Shown one piece after another: positions 43,075-54,462 of a DNA stretch of 64,000 nt (its first letter is position 1; the number at the start of each line of letters is the position of its first letter). This DNA is from Cryptomeria japonica (lineage: Eukaryota > Streptophyta > Pinopsida > Cupressales > Cupressaceae), in assembly GCF_030272615.1 (NCBI RefSeq), contig NC_081406.1:212326997-212390996 (forward strand), written 5' to 3'. Made by a program: the position numbers and the translations under genes. Under the pieces are notes generated by a model that ran no database searches, was not told where the DNA came from, and was given only the letters and a program-made list of their open reading frames with translations.

Positions 43075-43570
43075 CACATCAAATCCCACAATGTCCCAAA
43101 ACTCCTGAAAAAAGGTAGAAGGGAAGCCATCAGGTCCTAGGGCTTTGTAGGCTCCCATAGAAAAAATTGCATTCTTGACCTCCTCATCAGTAATTGGAGC
43201 TAGCATCAGTGCATTATCAACATCATCCAAGGCCTTAGGAAGGTGTTAGAGTAGTTTCTCTTCCAATATAAAATTCCTAAACCTATTCTCTTCTCTAAAA
43301 GTGTTACGAAAATAATTAGAGGCCAGAATACCCAATTGAGTGTCATCCTTAATATCTCAGTTTGAGTCATCCCTAAGGCTTAAAATCATATTCCTCCTCA
43401 TGTGTTTACTAGCTGACCTATTGAAGAAGGTTGAGTTTTTATCACCCTCCCTCAGCCACAACACTTTGGACTTTTGTTTCCAATAAATTTCCTCTTGTTT
43501 CAAATTTTCCTTCCACTTCTCTCTTAGATTTTCCTCCTCCCTATGAGTATATTTTGAGGAATCCCCCTAA
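43075..43570 (-). pseudogene. LINE RT N-terminal part, upstream side of element C
   Basis: Minus-strand reading: KQKSKVLWLREGDKNSTFFN, SASKHMRRN, then ALMLAPITDEEVKNAIFSMG, AYKALGPDGFPSTFFQEFWD. These are the LINE blocks before RT motif 1 (LREGD-NT-FFH; KAPGPDGF). Pro of KAPGPDGF is Leu here. The chain is cut at the CACAT site by element C and resumes at 36299. Confidence 0.88.
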
Positions 43571-43599
43571 AAAATCCTTTCCTAAATAACAACCAATCT

Positions 43600-44189
43600 A
43601 GGGCATGTGCATGATCATGAGGGGCCAAAAAGTGGTGATATCTTGAGTAAAGTTTTGATTGATAGGCTGATTGAAAAACATCTATAACTTTCAAATGATA
43701 TCACATTTTTTGAATCCAAAACATGCATCACATTCTAAGCTTCATATACTACAAGAATAAAAAAAATGAATTTCATATAGTTTTAACCAAGTTATGGTGG
43801 TTAGACATATGAGTTTTTTATATATTTTAAAAGCTATAGTAAAAAAATTATAATTAATTATTTATTTAAAAAAAATAACAAAAAAATATGTATCACATCT
43901 GAACATGACTCTTCTACTTATATCTAAAATATTATAAAAAAATATTATGATTTGATTGTGATTAGGGTGGTCAGACAAACACCTACTTCTTATCATTTTC
44001 CTAAAAATTTTGTACTACTGCATTGAAATTTCAGTTTTTTGTCAAATAGATTTTTTTTTTGTAGAAAACAACTAGTAGCTTAGAAATTAAATTCAATTTT
44101 CTACATATTCTATTCTTACATAATTTTCAAATAATGTTGGTAACTTATTCAATTTTTACATCAAGTTGCCTAACTCTGTTTTCTAAGTT
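43600..44189. other. AT-rich block inserted in the LINE
   Basis: About 0.6 kb without LINE similarity lies between two adjacent LINE domains. Repeated poly-A/T tracts are present, and no terminal repeats are clear. It is either a decayed small insertion or heavily mutated linker. Confidence 0.45.
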
Positions 44190-44560
44190 TTATTGCCACT
44201 TAAGAGCCTGTTTGGCCCACCATGATCCTGCACATACCCTATAATTAATCTCTTTCTTCTTAGAAAATATATTGCCAAACATGAACTTATTCCACCCTCT
44301 CATGTTCTTTCTTATCAAATCAACTTTCTGACCAATTCTATATATAGGGGTTCCCTGAATTGGGGTACTCCACCAACTATGGATACAATCTATGAATTTT
44401 CGGGTGTGTTTTCTACATGATTTCATAGTGATAAGGGATGTGTCCACTAACGATTCTATCAAACTATACCAGAAGAATGAGGTAATGATCTAAAATTGTC
44501 TTAGGGAGACCATGAAGAATGGTATTATATCCAAAGTCCCAATTAGCTAAGACCAAAATT
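44190..44560 (-). pseudogene. LINE endonuclease end and linker
   Basis: From high to low coordinates, the end of the endonuclease (LANWDFGYNTILHGLPKTIL then DHYLILL; family S-D-H-P-I-L) is followed by WWSTPIQGTPIYRIGQKVDL and MRGWNKFMFGNIFSKKKE, the W...K...WN...FG..-linker typical of plant LINE ORF2. LINE similarity ends at about 44560, marking 5' truncation. Confidence 0.8.
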
Positions 44561-46560
44561 TGTCTTATGTTACCTATGTACAAATTATACATTAGCAATC
44601 CTATTGTCACTTATGTTGTTTTTTTTATTTTCGTTTATCTTCATATTTTTCCTTATTTGCTCATTTATTATATTTATGCTCATTTTGATTTCCATTGGCA
44701 TGCTACCCATTGTGGTCTACTCATTCCTTGGTCCTAGAACTTGTTTCTTGTCATTAGATCATACTTTTAGTCATGGACTCATCCACTATAATTCAACTTT
44801 GGTCAACTTTCTACCTTTACCCTTTGTGCTCAGTGTTAATTAAATACAACTTGCATGATATGTTGTAATTTTGTATTATTTAAAGATATCTGATGCATTC
44901 ATTCTAGTCACATCTCATAATTAGGAAATCAAGTGTTCAAATACTCTTGAGGTAATTAATAGTTGTAATATTTGATTTGGTGCCATAAAAAAGGGTGAAT
45001 AACTTATATCTTAGATGCTTGTCTTTTATCTTTAACATTGTCAATTTCAATGGCATATCAAGATACAATGCCCTTCTCACTAAGTTGTACAATAGCCTAA
45101 CAAGGTAAATTCCTAGAAACTATAAAAAAGGTAGAGTAGCAGGTTATTTTAGGTAAAGTTATAGAACAAAACTCTATAAATTGTTAGGGGGAATTCAAAG
45201 TACAAGTTATAGACCAAAATCTTGCACAAAATCTGAAGCATTTGCACTAGTTTAGAGATACTATTTCTAGGTTTTGATAACATGCGAATTCCAAATCATT
45301 ATCCTTTTGGCATTCATTAATTGTTAAGCTAAGTATAATTATTTATATTTACTTTTTTCTTTGTTTCAAATTATTAAAATATATATAGTCCAATTGACAT
45401 TTATTTACCTAGGCTAGTTTGTGCTTAGTTGTAGCATGCATTTTATTGGATTAACTTAGGTTACATTAAGGAAAGTTAATTTTCTTTTACAAATATATTA
45501 ATGATATTATTAATTTTTTATTAATCTATACATTTATAATGATGAATTTACATAGTTGTATCAATTTCTATTTATTTTTTTGTCCATTTTGATAAAACAT
45601 ATTGATGTACAATTAGTAGTTGATAGTGGCACACTATTGTGTTCTATTTGATTCATTCATTGATCCCTATAAAAACTTATTTATACATATTTTTATATAT
45701 TTGACCTTATCCAGTTCATATTTATACTTATTTTCATACACTCACCATGATTAGCACATATTTTATGCATCTATTACTGATCTTGACATTTTCAATTCCC
45801 CATTCTTAGTCATTCCCACAATGCTTGGCTTTGATCATGTCACTAAAGTTTGACCTCAAATTCAAAATTTAAAAGTTTAAGCTCTCAAATTGCTTCATGT
45901 ATGATGCTAAATGTAGAACATAATGCAATAAATGAAAGAGAAATTAAAATATTATTCTAAATTAATAAAAGACCTTCATATTAAAAATAAAAAAGATAAA
46001 ACCATAAATTCTTATCTTCACATACTAAAATAAGAGATCCCCTTTGTTTTGAAGATTTGCTTATGGATATGAGTGGTATTTGGATTCTTTAAGATCATGA
46101 TAGCATGTACTTGTGTTTGCATGCTTGATGTGTGATGGATGTTTGATGAAAGCGATATTTTATGAGAGCATGTGTATGAGAGTGTTAGGGAGATAGGAGG
46201 GTGTGGGGAATGAATGATTTAAGAGTTTTATTTACCAATGTTTGGATGAGGATGTGAATGACTAAAATTATATGATGGATAGATGGTAGAGATTAAATGA
46301 GAGGAATTGGAGTTTTTGATCACATGCATTGAGCCCCTTGATTAATTTAAGTAATCATGGAAGGAAATTTTTATTTGAATTTTATTTATTTATTTAAAGT
46401 AGATGAAAATGAAAGTATTTAATTTAATAATTAAATAAAAATAAATTTACATTATTTTAATTTCATAATGAGGTGGGAGGGGACAATTTATTTAATTTAG
46501 ATAATTAGTGGAATGAATCATAGAAGAAAATTAATTAAATTAAAAAAATATTGTGATGAG
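44561..46560. other. Anonymous AT-rich sequence
   Basis: No gene motif. The part from about 45900 onward resembles LTR-type sequence and may belong to the relic described next. Confidence 0.4.
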
Positions 46561-46820
46561 GTGAATTTTAGATGTATTAATTTATCCCTCTTTAAAATGT
46601 TATTGTGATTAGAAGAAGAAATGTTGTTTCAAATAAAAATAACATAACATGGCCCAAGCAGAAGGGATTGAATGGAGGAACAATTATGATTGCCTTGTCA
46701 TAAAGGTAGACAAATATGAAGGATATAGATGGACTCTTGAAATGTGAACATGGAGATGACATATAAATATGTACACACTAGTGACATTAAATAAGCTCTT
46801 GATGCAGAGGGTTTAGGGTG
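46561..46820 (-). repeat. Relic of a Tat-like LTR/polypurine junction
   Basis: 'attttagatgta' then 'tccctcttt' then 'aaatgttgtttcaaa' parallels 'atttttaggtgtc' then 'gcccctcttt' then 'aacattgtttcaaag' at the 3' LTR boundary of element G (54445-54515). 'tagggtgtta' near 46812 matches 'tagggtgtaata' near 54548. An older related copy is inferred. Confidence 0.4.
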
Positions 46821-49014
46821 TTATATCACTTTCTTGGTTTTTACTCAAAAAAAGGGTCTCCACTTGGTACCATCCAATGGACCAATGTCTTTAACCTTCA
46901 TAAGGTTTATAAAGCTTTCCCTAGATCCTTTCCAAGGATCTCTACACTTAGGACAACTCACAACTAACAAGGGGTCTCCTACCCCTAAGGTTCCAACCCT
47001 TCAACCAAGGATGCTTAACAACCCTAAACCCCAAGCAACATGATCTTTTCTCAAAAGGTGGAATCTAACCTATGCGATTTTTTACACATGTGTTAAATGG
47101 TATTTGCACTAATATTGACCCCTTATTTAGGTGTTTTCTAGCCCTTTATGTCTTTTCTCTTTTTATACCTAGGAAATAGGGCTATAAGCAATTAGCCCTC
47201 TCTTTGGACTTTTCTTGATTTGTCTCACAACCTACCTGAACAACCCCCTAAAAAAATTGGATATTTGAATATCCTTTTGGTCATTCTACAAGATTCCAAA
47301 CTTTTGCATCTGGGTTTTGAGTATGGATGGTCAAACCCTACTGACCCTATTTAGCCACTTCTAACCAGTTGGGGTTTAATCTCTCAAAAGCTTCACTAGT
47401 CACAAAGGAATGAAGGGAAAATAGTTGCCAAGGGTCTGTACTTGTCCAAGGCTCCTTCTCATGCCCAATTTGACTATCCTTCAATTTGTTGTTCAAGGTT
47501 TCCACCCCCTTTTTCTTACTGCACAGGCTTGCCACATGAGTGATGTCAAGCCTAAGGCATCATCTTAAGAAAGGAAAATGGAACTTCCTGTCTCCAAAAC
47601 CAACAAGAAAATCTAGTATACATATCAGATCAACCTCCTCCTAGGTTTTAGACTGATCCCATAGAGAGATGTTGATTTCTGTCACTGTTTGCATCCAAAC
47701 CTTGGTTTTGAGGGTTTTGTTAGGCCAGTGGAATAGAAAATTCAGTTTCTCCCAAACCCGAAGGCTTCAAGACCTCAGATCAACTCCAAATGGAAGGTGA
47801 AACTCTATTGAAACTTTCCAAATGCTTAATTCATGCCCACCATTCACAGGAAACTATGCAAGAACATAAAACTCAAGAAGATTGTAGGAAACTACAATAA
47901 CAATTTGCTTTGAAGACAAGAAATTCATTCAATATCATCTCTAACGAGTTGGCATCATTCCCCCAGGATTATATCATGTCAAGGGACTCCTCCAACTACT
48001 TCCAATGCATACAATCAACCAACTAACCGTTGGGATAACCATATTTCAAAATCTTGCAAGAAAAGTTTCTTGAGACAATAATGCAACTTTGCAACTTTTG
48101 TCAACTTTTTGAAATTCAGTCTTGCCTTCACACCAAAGCTCAAGAATGAACATACCACACATTTTAGACCCCTAAATATCAAAAATACATATAAAATTCC
48201 CATACAAGGCCTTTGACCAAGTTGACACATCTTGGAGCCTCAGGGCTTATACACTGTCTAGACCTAATCAATAGGCCTTCAAACACACACATTGCACATT
48301 ATATTACTAGGCATAACCATGAATCAAAATTATGTAGACACATGTCCTAGTGCCCCTGCACCAGCTCTAAAAATACTGAGAAACCTAGTGTTTTTTTTTA
48401 ACTCGGGATAGGATGCACTGTGATATGGAATGATCATGATGACATTATTCCATATTTGTGAATAACTATCTCATAAATCTAAATGCTAATATATCCCAGA
48501 AAATATAGCATTAAGATGCATCATGATATAATGGACCATGATGACCTTGGTGGAATATGTTGTATGATGAAAACTTACATGTAAATAAACAATATGTAAT
48601 CAAACAATGTGTAGATAAATGAGAGACACACATAGAACTAACTCTTTTAAAAGTGGAAACTAGGGTGTTGAGTTTGATAGCAATCATAGTGACATTATTT
48701 GGCAATGATATATCCCAAGAAATTGATGTTGGATTGATAATATTGTAAGTTGATGGGTGATAATATTATTATTTTTTTAAATGAGGCACTACCACTACTA
48801 AAGGACTAAAGCTTCATAAGTTAATTGATTATTCTTGTACTACTTGATTATTTTCCATAGTCTAAGTTGTATTTGTATGTGAACGATATTTCCAAGTTTC
48901 CACTTGTTTTTGTACGAATTTTATTAAAGGCATTCCTATTCCTAGCAATGTAGTTGTTCTAAACTCACACATATAGGATACAAAGGTATCTAACAATATA
49001 TTTTTTCTAAACTC
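46821..49014. other. Anonymous non-coding sequence
   Basis: No motif recognised. 46840-47550 is relatively C-rich with 'aaccct' phrases. 48420-48720 has repeated 'atgatgac' and 'atatcccag' phrases suggestive of an eroded tandem repeat. Confidence 0.35.
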
Positions 49015-49960
49015 ACACCTTGCTAATGATTATTTGCCATTTATTCAAAATTTTGAATTTGAAATCATCAATGTTTTGGAGATTCTTTAAAACCTATATT
49101 TCTATATATTTAGGATCAAAATTAGCTCATAATAAGATTGAATTCTTGACGATCAAGTCTGATCCAGTGCCTCATTGTATCCCTAGGGAATGGAAACCAA
49201 TTAAACATGGACAAATCACATGGTATTTAGGCATTTTGTTTGGCCTCAAAGTCAGGTTGCATGATATATGGAACTAGTTTTTAGCTAAGATAAAAACTAA
49301 AATGTTTACTTGGGGAAACAAATTTCTCTCATTTGCTGGAAAGATACAAGTGGTTAACAATATTATTTTGGTCTCTCATGTTTACTACTCATAATGTTGG
49401 ATGCCTTTTGAAAAGGTTATGAGGATATAAACAAAAATCATTCAGTAATTTTTGTGGACAAAGTGGGAGGGGAAAAAACGGTTTCAAATCTAATTTTTGG
49501 TTACATTGTATCCAACCCAAATTTAAACATGGGTTGGGTCTATTAGACCCCAACACATATGGTATATGTTTAGTAGCTAAATATATTGTGAGAGTGATCT
49601 CAAGAGAAGAACAATGGAAAATCTTGATCCATCACCCTATTGGGAATGTGACCATGAACAATGAATAGCAAGGTGTGGAGTGGCTAGATAGATTTATTCT
49701 TGTCCCCTTTTTTTGTATTAAAGCTTCATCTCCATTGCAGTATATTTGGAAGGCTTGGCAATAATGTTACTAATTTTTAAATTGGAAAAGGGATTCTTTA
49801 CAACATGGGTTCATCTTTGGGACTTCTTTCATATGGCGGAATAAGCTTGTTTAGTATCATAGATAGCCACTAGGTGTTATCTTTCCTAAACAAGCTCATT
49901 ATCTCTTTTAAAAAAGGTAAACAATAGTTTAAGGGTATTTGGGATTTTAAATGCTTTGAT
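49015..49960 (+). pseudogene. LINE reverse transcriptase fragment (thumb/connection), plus strand
   Basis: Reads LANDYLPFIQNFEFE (with damage), AHNKIEFLTIKSDPVPHCIP, REWKPIKHGQITWYLGILFG and LKVRLHDIWN. After a stop come FLAKIKTKMFTWGNKFLSFA, GKIQVVNNIILVSHVYYS, and further a W-x-x-FLW block and IWRNKLV at about 49835. The YLG-FG...GK-Q--N--L--S blocks are diagnostic of plant LINE ORF2 after the RT core. There is no palm domain upstream and no RNase H downstream, so it is an isolated fragment from another LINE copy. Confidence 0.8.
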
Positions 49961-50689
49961 TGGGTTGACTAGAAAAACACAAAAAAGTTTTTGATTTAAA
50001 TAATAAATATAAGGGGTTTGTAACCTTTGTTAAATCTTTGGTACCCATAGAACTTCCTATGAATATTTGAACCCCTTTGATATGTAACTTATTTAAAGAT
50101 TGGATATGGTTAGACAAATATTAGTTCTTTCCTAGATAACTATGATGAAATTAGTGCAATCTAGGAGAAAGAAAAGACGAAAAACACCATAACACAACTT
50201 TCAAAGTGGTCCCAAACATCACAAATTCTAGTCAATCATGTAGCACATAACCATTCGGCCCAAAAAAAATATCTTCCAAATGAATTCTTAATTTAGATCC
50301 CCACAAGCCAAATTAGGATCCAAATACAATTCAACACAATCTCCAATTGTGGAACAAACCCTTAGGGACATATTGCAAGTAAGAGAACAAACTCTATCAA
50401 CCAAATCACATCAATTAACTTGAAAAAAAATACCAAACACAATGTGGAACCAAATAAATCATTCAACATCATGCAAAGAACATATGAAAATTTGGTGAAC
50501 ATTCTAAAACATTCCCAGATGCTTCTTTTTTCATTGTCACATCAAAAAATGTTTTCTCAACACAAATAGATATAGAACAATTCATTCTAGAAGGCCAAAA
50601 GATATAGTCATGAACATAACATCATTAACTACACTCCCATAATACTTAAACACCTAAAACTTGACATAATACATAGCACAAATATTTTA
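49961..50689. other. Anonymous non-coding sequence
   Basis: No gene or repeat terminus recognised. Confidence 0.4.
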
Positions 50690-51250
50690 AGCATTTCCTC
50701 CAAAAACACCATTGTAGAGAAATGTGAAGCATTTTCCAAACCAATCCTAATAGACAACTAGAGTGCCAACAAACTGTAATTACCAACCACATCAGTTGCA
50801 ACACTAGGGACCTAAAAAGATAGGAGTGAAATGTCCACAAATAAAACATATTATGTTCAAATTTGCAAGATCTGTCATCAAATGTAGAGGAATGCAGAAA
50901 ATTCTTCAAAATTGTCTTTAGCATACATTTCTGCAGTTACTTCATAAATCTACCAAAGACCAAAATGTCTTGGAAAAAACATTTTCTCACTTGGGAGAAA
51001 ACAAGAGATATAAACCACCATCCTATAGTATACACGAGATCATCATAATCACACCCACCTTATGCCATGCTTCTAATACTTGTCTTGATAATTTTGATCC
51101 TCATCTGAATATGATATCATCATCATTACATATTTTCCATCAAGCACATTATCATCAGCATCAATACATCATATTGATTGTACACATCAGACGCTAAGAA
51201 GGTGAGTATTCACAACATAGAGCATCAATAAGCATCATCCATCTATAATT
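50690..51250. repeat. Dispersed repeat, diverged copy of ~3690-4315
   Basis: Collinear phrases shared with the copy near the left end of the window: 'aacactagggacctaaaaagata', 'ggaatgcagaaaattctt', 'cattttctcactt' and 'aagagatataaa'. No coding capacity recognised. Confidence 0.5.
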
Positions 51251-52474
51251 TATATTGATTAAAATACCTGACAACAATATCCATACTCTATCAATTTTCC
51301 TGTTGAACATATCATTAATGACTATACACAAGCTACATATTGACATCAATGGCAACAAATGCCAACACAAATTATTTGACACATGAATAGTTGTAAGACC
51401 TTTCACCTCATCCATTTTTTTCTATGAATAAATTGTTAAAATGCCTTAGTGAGTTCGGGTAGGTTGGCATATAATAGTTGCCAAAGACCTCAAGATTGCA
51501 ACAATTGTGACATCTTGAGCATCCATGAGTGATAATTGTGTGGACTAAGAAATTCAATCCTAAGGTTCAACATGATATACAATATCACACAAAGGACAAA
51601 GATGCAAGATAAATCCCCCAAAATAGATTATTTTATGATTCCCAAACACCAAATTTGCCAAGGGAAACAAACAATTACAACAATGACAAATATAATTTAA
51701 TTGCCCAATGATATCGATGCACAAATAAAGAGAGAAAATATAATATTTTCTTATAATAGAAACATATTGGTTAAAGTAATAAAGACTCACTATGTATCAC
51801 TCCTCTTATTGTACAAGTTGTGATGAAATATATATTGTTGCAACCTTCAGTAATGTCGGCTAGATGATAAAGAGATGTTACACAAATAAATATTAGCCTC
51901 TTCTATCAATATGAAATGATATTGTTGTCCAATTATAACTAGTAAGTAGTATTGTTGATGCTACAAACAAGCTAAAAGAATGAATAATGTCACCATTGAT
52001 AGATATAACAAAAATTTGAATGGAGGCAATTTCTAAAAATTCAAGTAAATTTGAATGTCAAATTTATGCTAGGTCTATGAACTATCTTGTTGGAGGGGGC
52101 AAAAAATGAATCTCTATAAAACACTCAATTCTCTAGAGTGGGAAGGAATTTTTTTGGACAAAGCTTTGTACCATGTTGGAGAGATTAAGATCACATCGCG
52201 AAGTTGGACACAATTCAAGGGATCAACTAATAAACATCTAACCACAAGACAATGCTGCAACATGAGCAAGATTGAACAATGGAGTTCAAAATGAAATGCT
52301 TGAGATGAGTTGATATGTTACAATGGACAAACGAGCTTTCTTATATATGAAATAGATGATGAAGTAGTTACAACTACCCTAGATACAAAATTAAATGGAT
52401 GATGCTCTATAAAATTAATATTAAACAATGATCTATGACTCATCTCTATCTAGAATAACACCTAAGATAAGTAA
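51251..52474. other. Anonymous non-coding sequence left of element G
   Basis: No motif. It forms the insertion flank of element G. Confidence 0.4.
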
Positions 52475-54462
52475 TGTAGACACCTAAAAATGTCTCATTA
52501 ATTCTACACTAATTATTTGTCTATTTAATTAAGCAATTCTTTAATTATTTGATTAAATCAAATATTTCTTCTGATCATCACATCCAACATTTCTAATTAT
52601 CGAATTTCTATCAATTCATCATTTAATCAGTTAATCATATCTCAATTATTTAATTAATTATGATTTATCCTTACTTAAATAATCTTTATAATTTAATTCA
52701 ATCTCCTAAGTTTAAATAATTTCATTTAAATTAATTAAATTTCTCCAATTCCCCAAATTATAATTCCAATTGATTCCATCTAAATTTCATTTCTCTCAAA
52801 TTCATATTTCCCCAAATTCGAATTTCATATCATTCCAACTAATTTCATTTCTTCCAAATTCACATTCCACCAAATCTGAATTTCAGTTAATTTCATTTGC
52901 ATTTCAGGAATGGCCAAATTCAAATCCAAATTGAAAATGAAAATCTAATTCAATTTCAAATTCCTACAACACATGCTAAATCAGAACTAATTGATCAAAT
53001 TAGTTGTCTAATCAGTTAACTCAGTTAGCTCATCAATCATCCTTTTTAACTCAAAATCAGCTTTTTATGACTAATCCATCAATTCAATCTACTAATCCAT
53101 CAATTCAGTCTTCTTATCCATCTATTCAATCTTCTGATCAATCAAATGAGTTTTTTCGTATGCTAATATTCATAATGTAATCAATTAAAAAGCAAAGGGA
53201 AATCACGAATCCCTATCCTAATAGAATTCAAACAAAAACTCAATGAAATATAGATGCATATAGAATAACTATAAACAATATAGAACTCCCTATTGTGCAT
53301 CATGGCTTCCATTGCTCTTCTCTTCTTTGTGGTATGGTGGCTCTCAGATATCATGTTGGCAACCTACAAATGACACAAACACTCAAAGTTCGTGATTGTT
53401 GAAAATGGAGATTGAAAGCTCAATTTATAGATTATTGGAGAGGATTGAATGAGAGGTGGAATAAAATGATTAAGAGGTGGAACTCAGGTGAGCTCACATG
53501 TTGATTGATAGTTGAATTGTTGATTTGGAGGTGGAACATAATTGATTGAATAGATAAATAAGTTAGCTGATTGAGAAAAAAGCTGTTTGAAAGATGAAAA
53601 ATAATGATTGGAGGATAATTGACTGATGACAAAGAAAGCTTTATTTAGAAAAATTTAACTAGAAGATAGAAAAAGAATGATTGGAGATAATTTAACAAAT
53701 GATGTAATTAATCAATTGATTGAAATAATCAATTAAAATAGATGGAATAGTTAACTGATTGAAAGCTTTTTGAATGGTTTTTGGAAAAAAGCAAAGTGGA
53801 AGATAGAAATAGAGATTGGAAAGATAATTAATTTAATTAATTAAATAATTAATTAATTTAGCACGTGCTTGCACTTTGACTTGATTTTTAATTTAATCTT
53901 TGCATGAGATTTAATTCCAATATTGAATTTATTTTAAATTCAATTTGTTATCTGAATATATTTAGAACATGACTTTGATTTTCAATTTGATCTTTGAAAT
54001 CATGCACATGTATATGAAATTAGAAGAGACTGGAAGAATTAGAAATTATTAGAAACTAGAAGAATAAATGAAATTTGAATTAGAAACTAGAAGAATTAAC
54101 AAAATTAGAAGAATTAATGAAATTAAATGAAATTAGAATTTGGGAATTAACTAGTTAATTAAATAATTTAAAGAAACTATTTAATTATTTAGAAATGGAC
54201 TTTAATTAAAAAATAAAGATTATTTAAATTGAGGTTTAAAAATCACAATTAATTAAATAATAAATATTTAATTAACATTAGAAAATGGTTTAAATGATTA
54301 AATGATGATAGAATTGAAATAGAATAATTAGTAAGATGATGAAGAAATATGAATAAATAGAAGAATAAGATTAATTAACGTAATTAAATAATTAAAGAAT
54401 TATTTAACTAATTTAGATGAATAATTAGTGGATGATTAATGAGACATTTTTAGGTGTCTACA
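52475..54462 (-). repeat. 3' LTR of element G, with long inverted ends
   Basis: On the minus strand it starts TGTAGACACCTAAAAATG (54462) just after GAGGGGCAAA and ends at 52475. The plus strand at 52475 has the same 28-bp start, so both ends are perfect inverted repeats for 28 bp, with weaker similarity for about 95 bp. A TATA-like CTATAAATTG on the minus strand (53421-53430) fits a promoter. Length 1988 bp. An alternative is two opposed partial LTRs. Confidence 0.65.

Larger units (their letters stand above)
33560..44560 (-). mobile_element. LINE (plant L1-like), 5'-truncated, split by element C
   Basis: Minus-strand order from high to low coordinates: end of endonuclease (about 44465-44560), linker (44190-44462), RT start (43075-43570), then element C (36300-43074), RT core (35690-36299), RT thumb/connection (34995-35502), zinc-binding RT domain (34389-34700) and RNase H (33675-34151). 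A ~0.6-kb foreign block lies at 43600-44189. The copy lacks ORF1 and most of the endonuclease. Confidence 0.88.
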
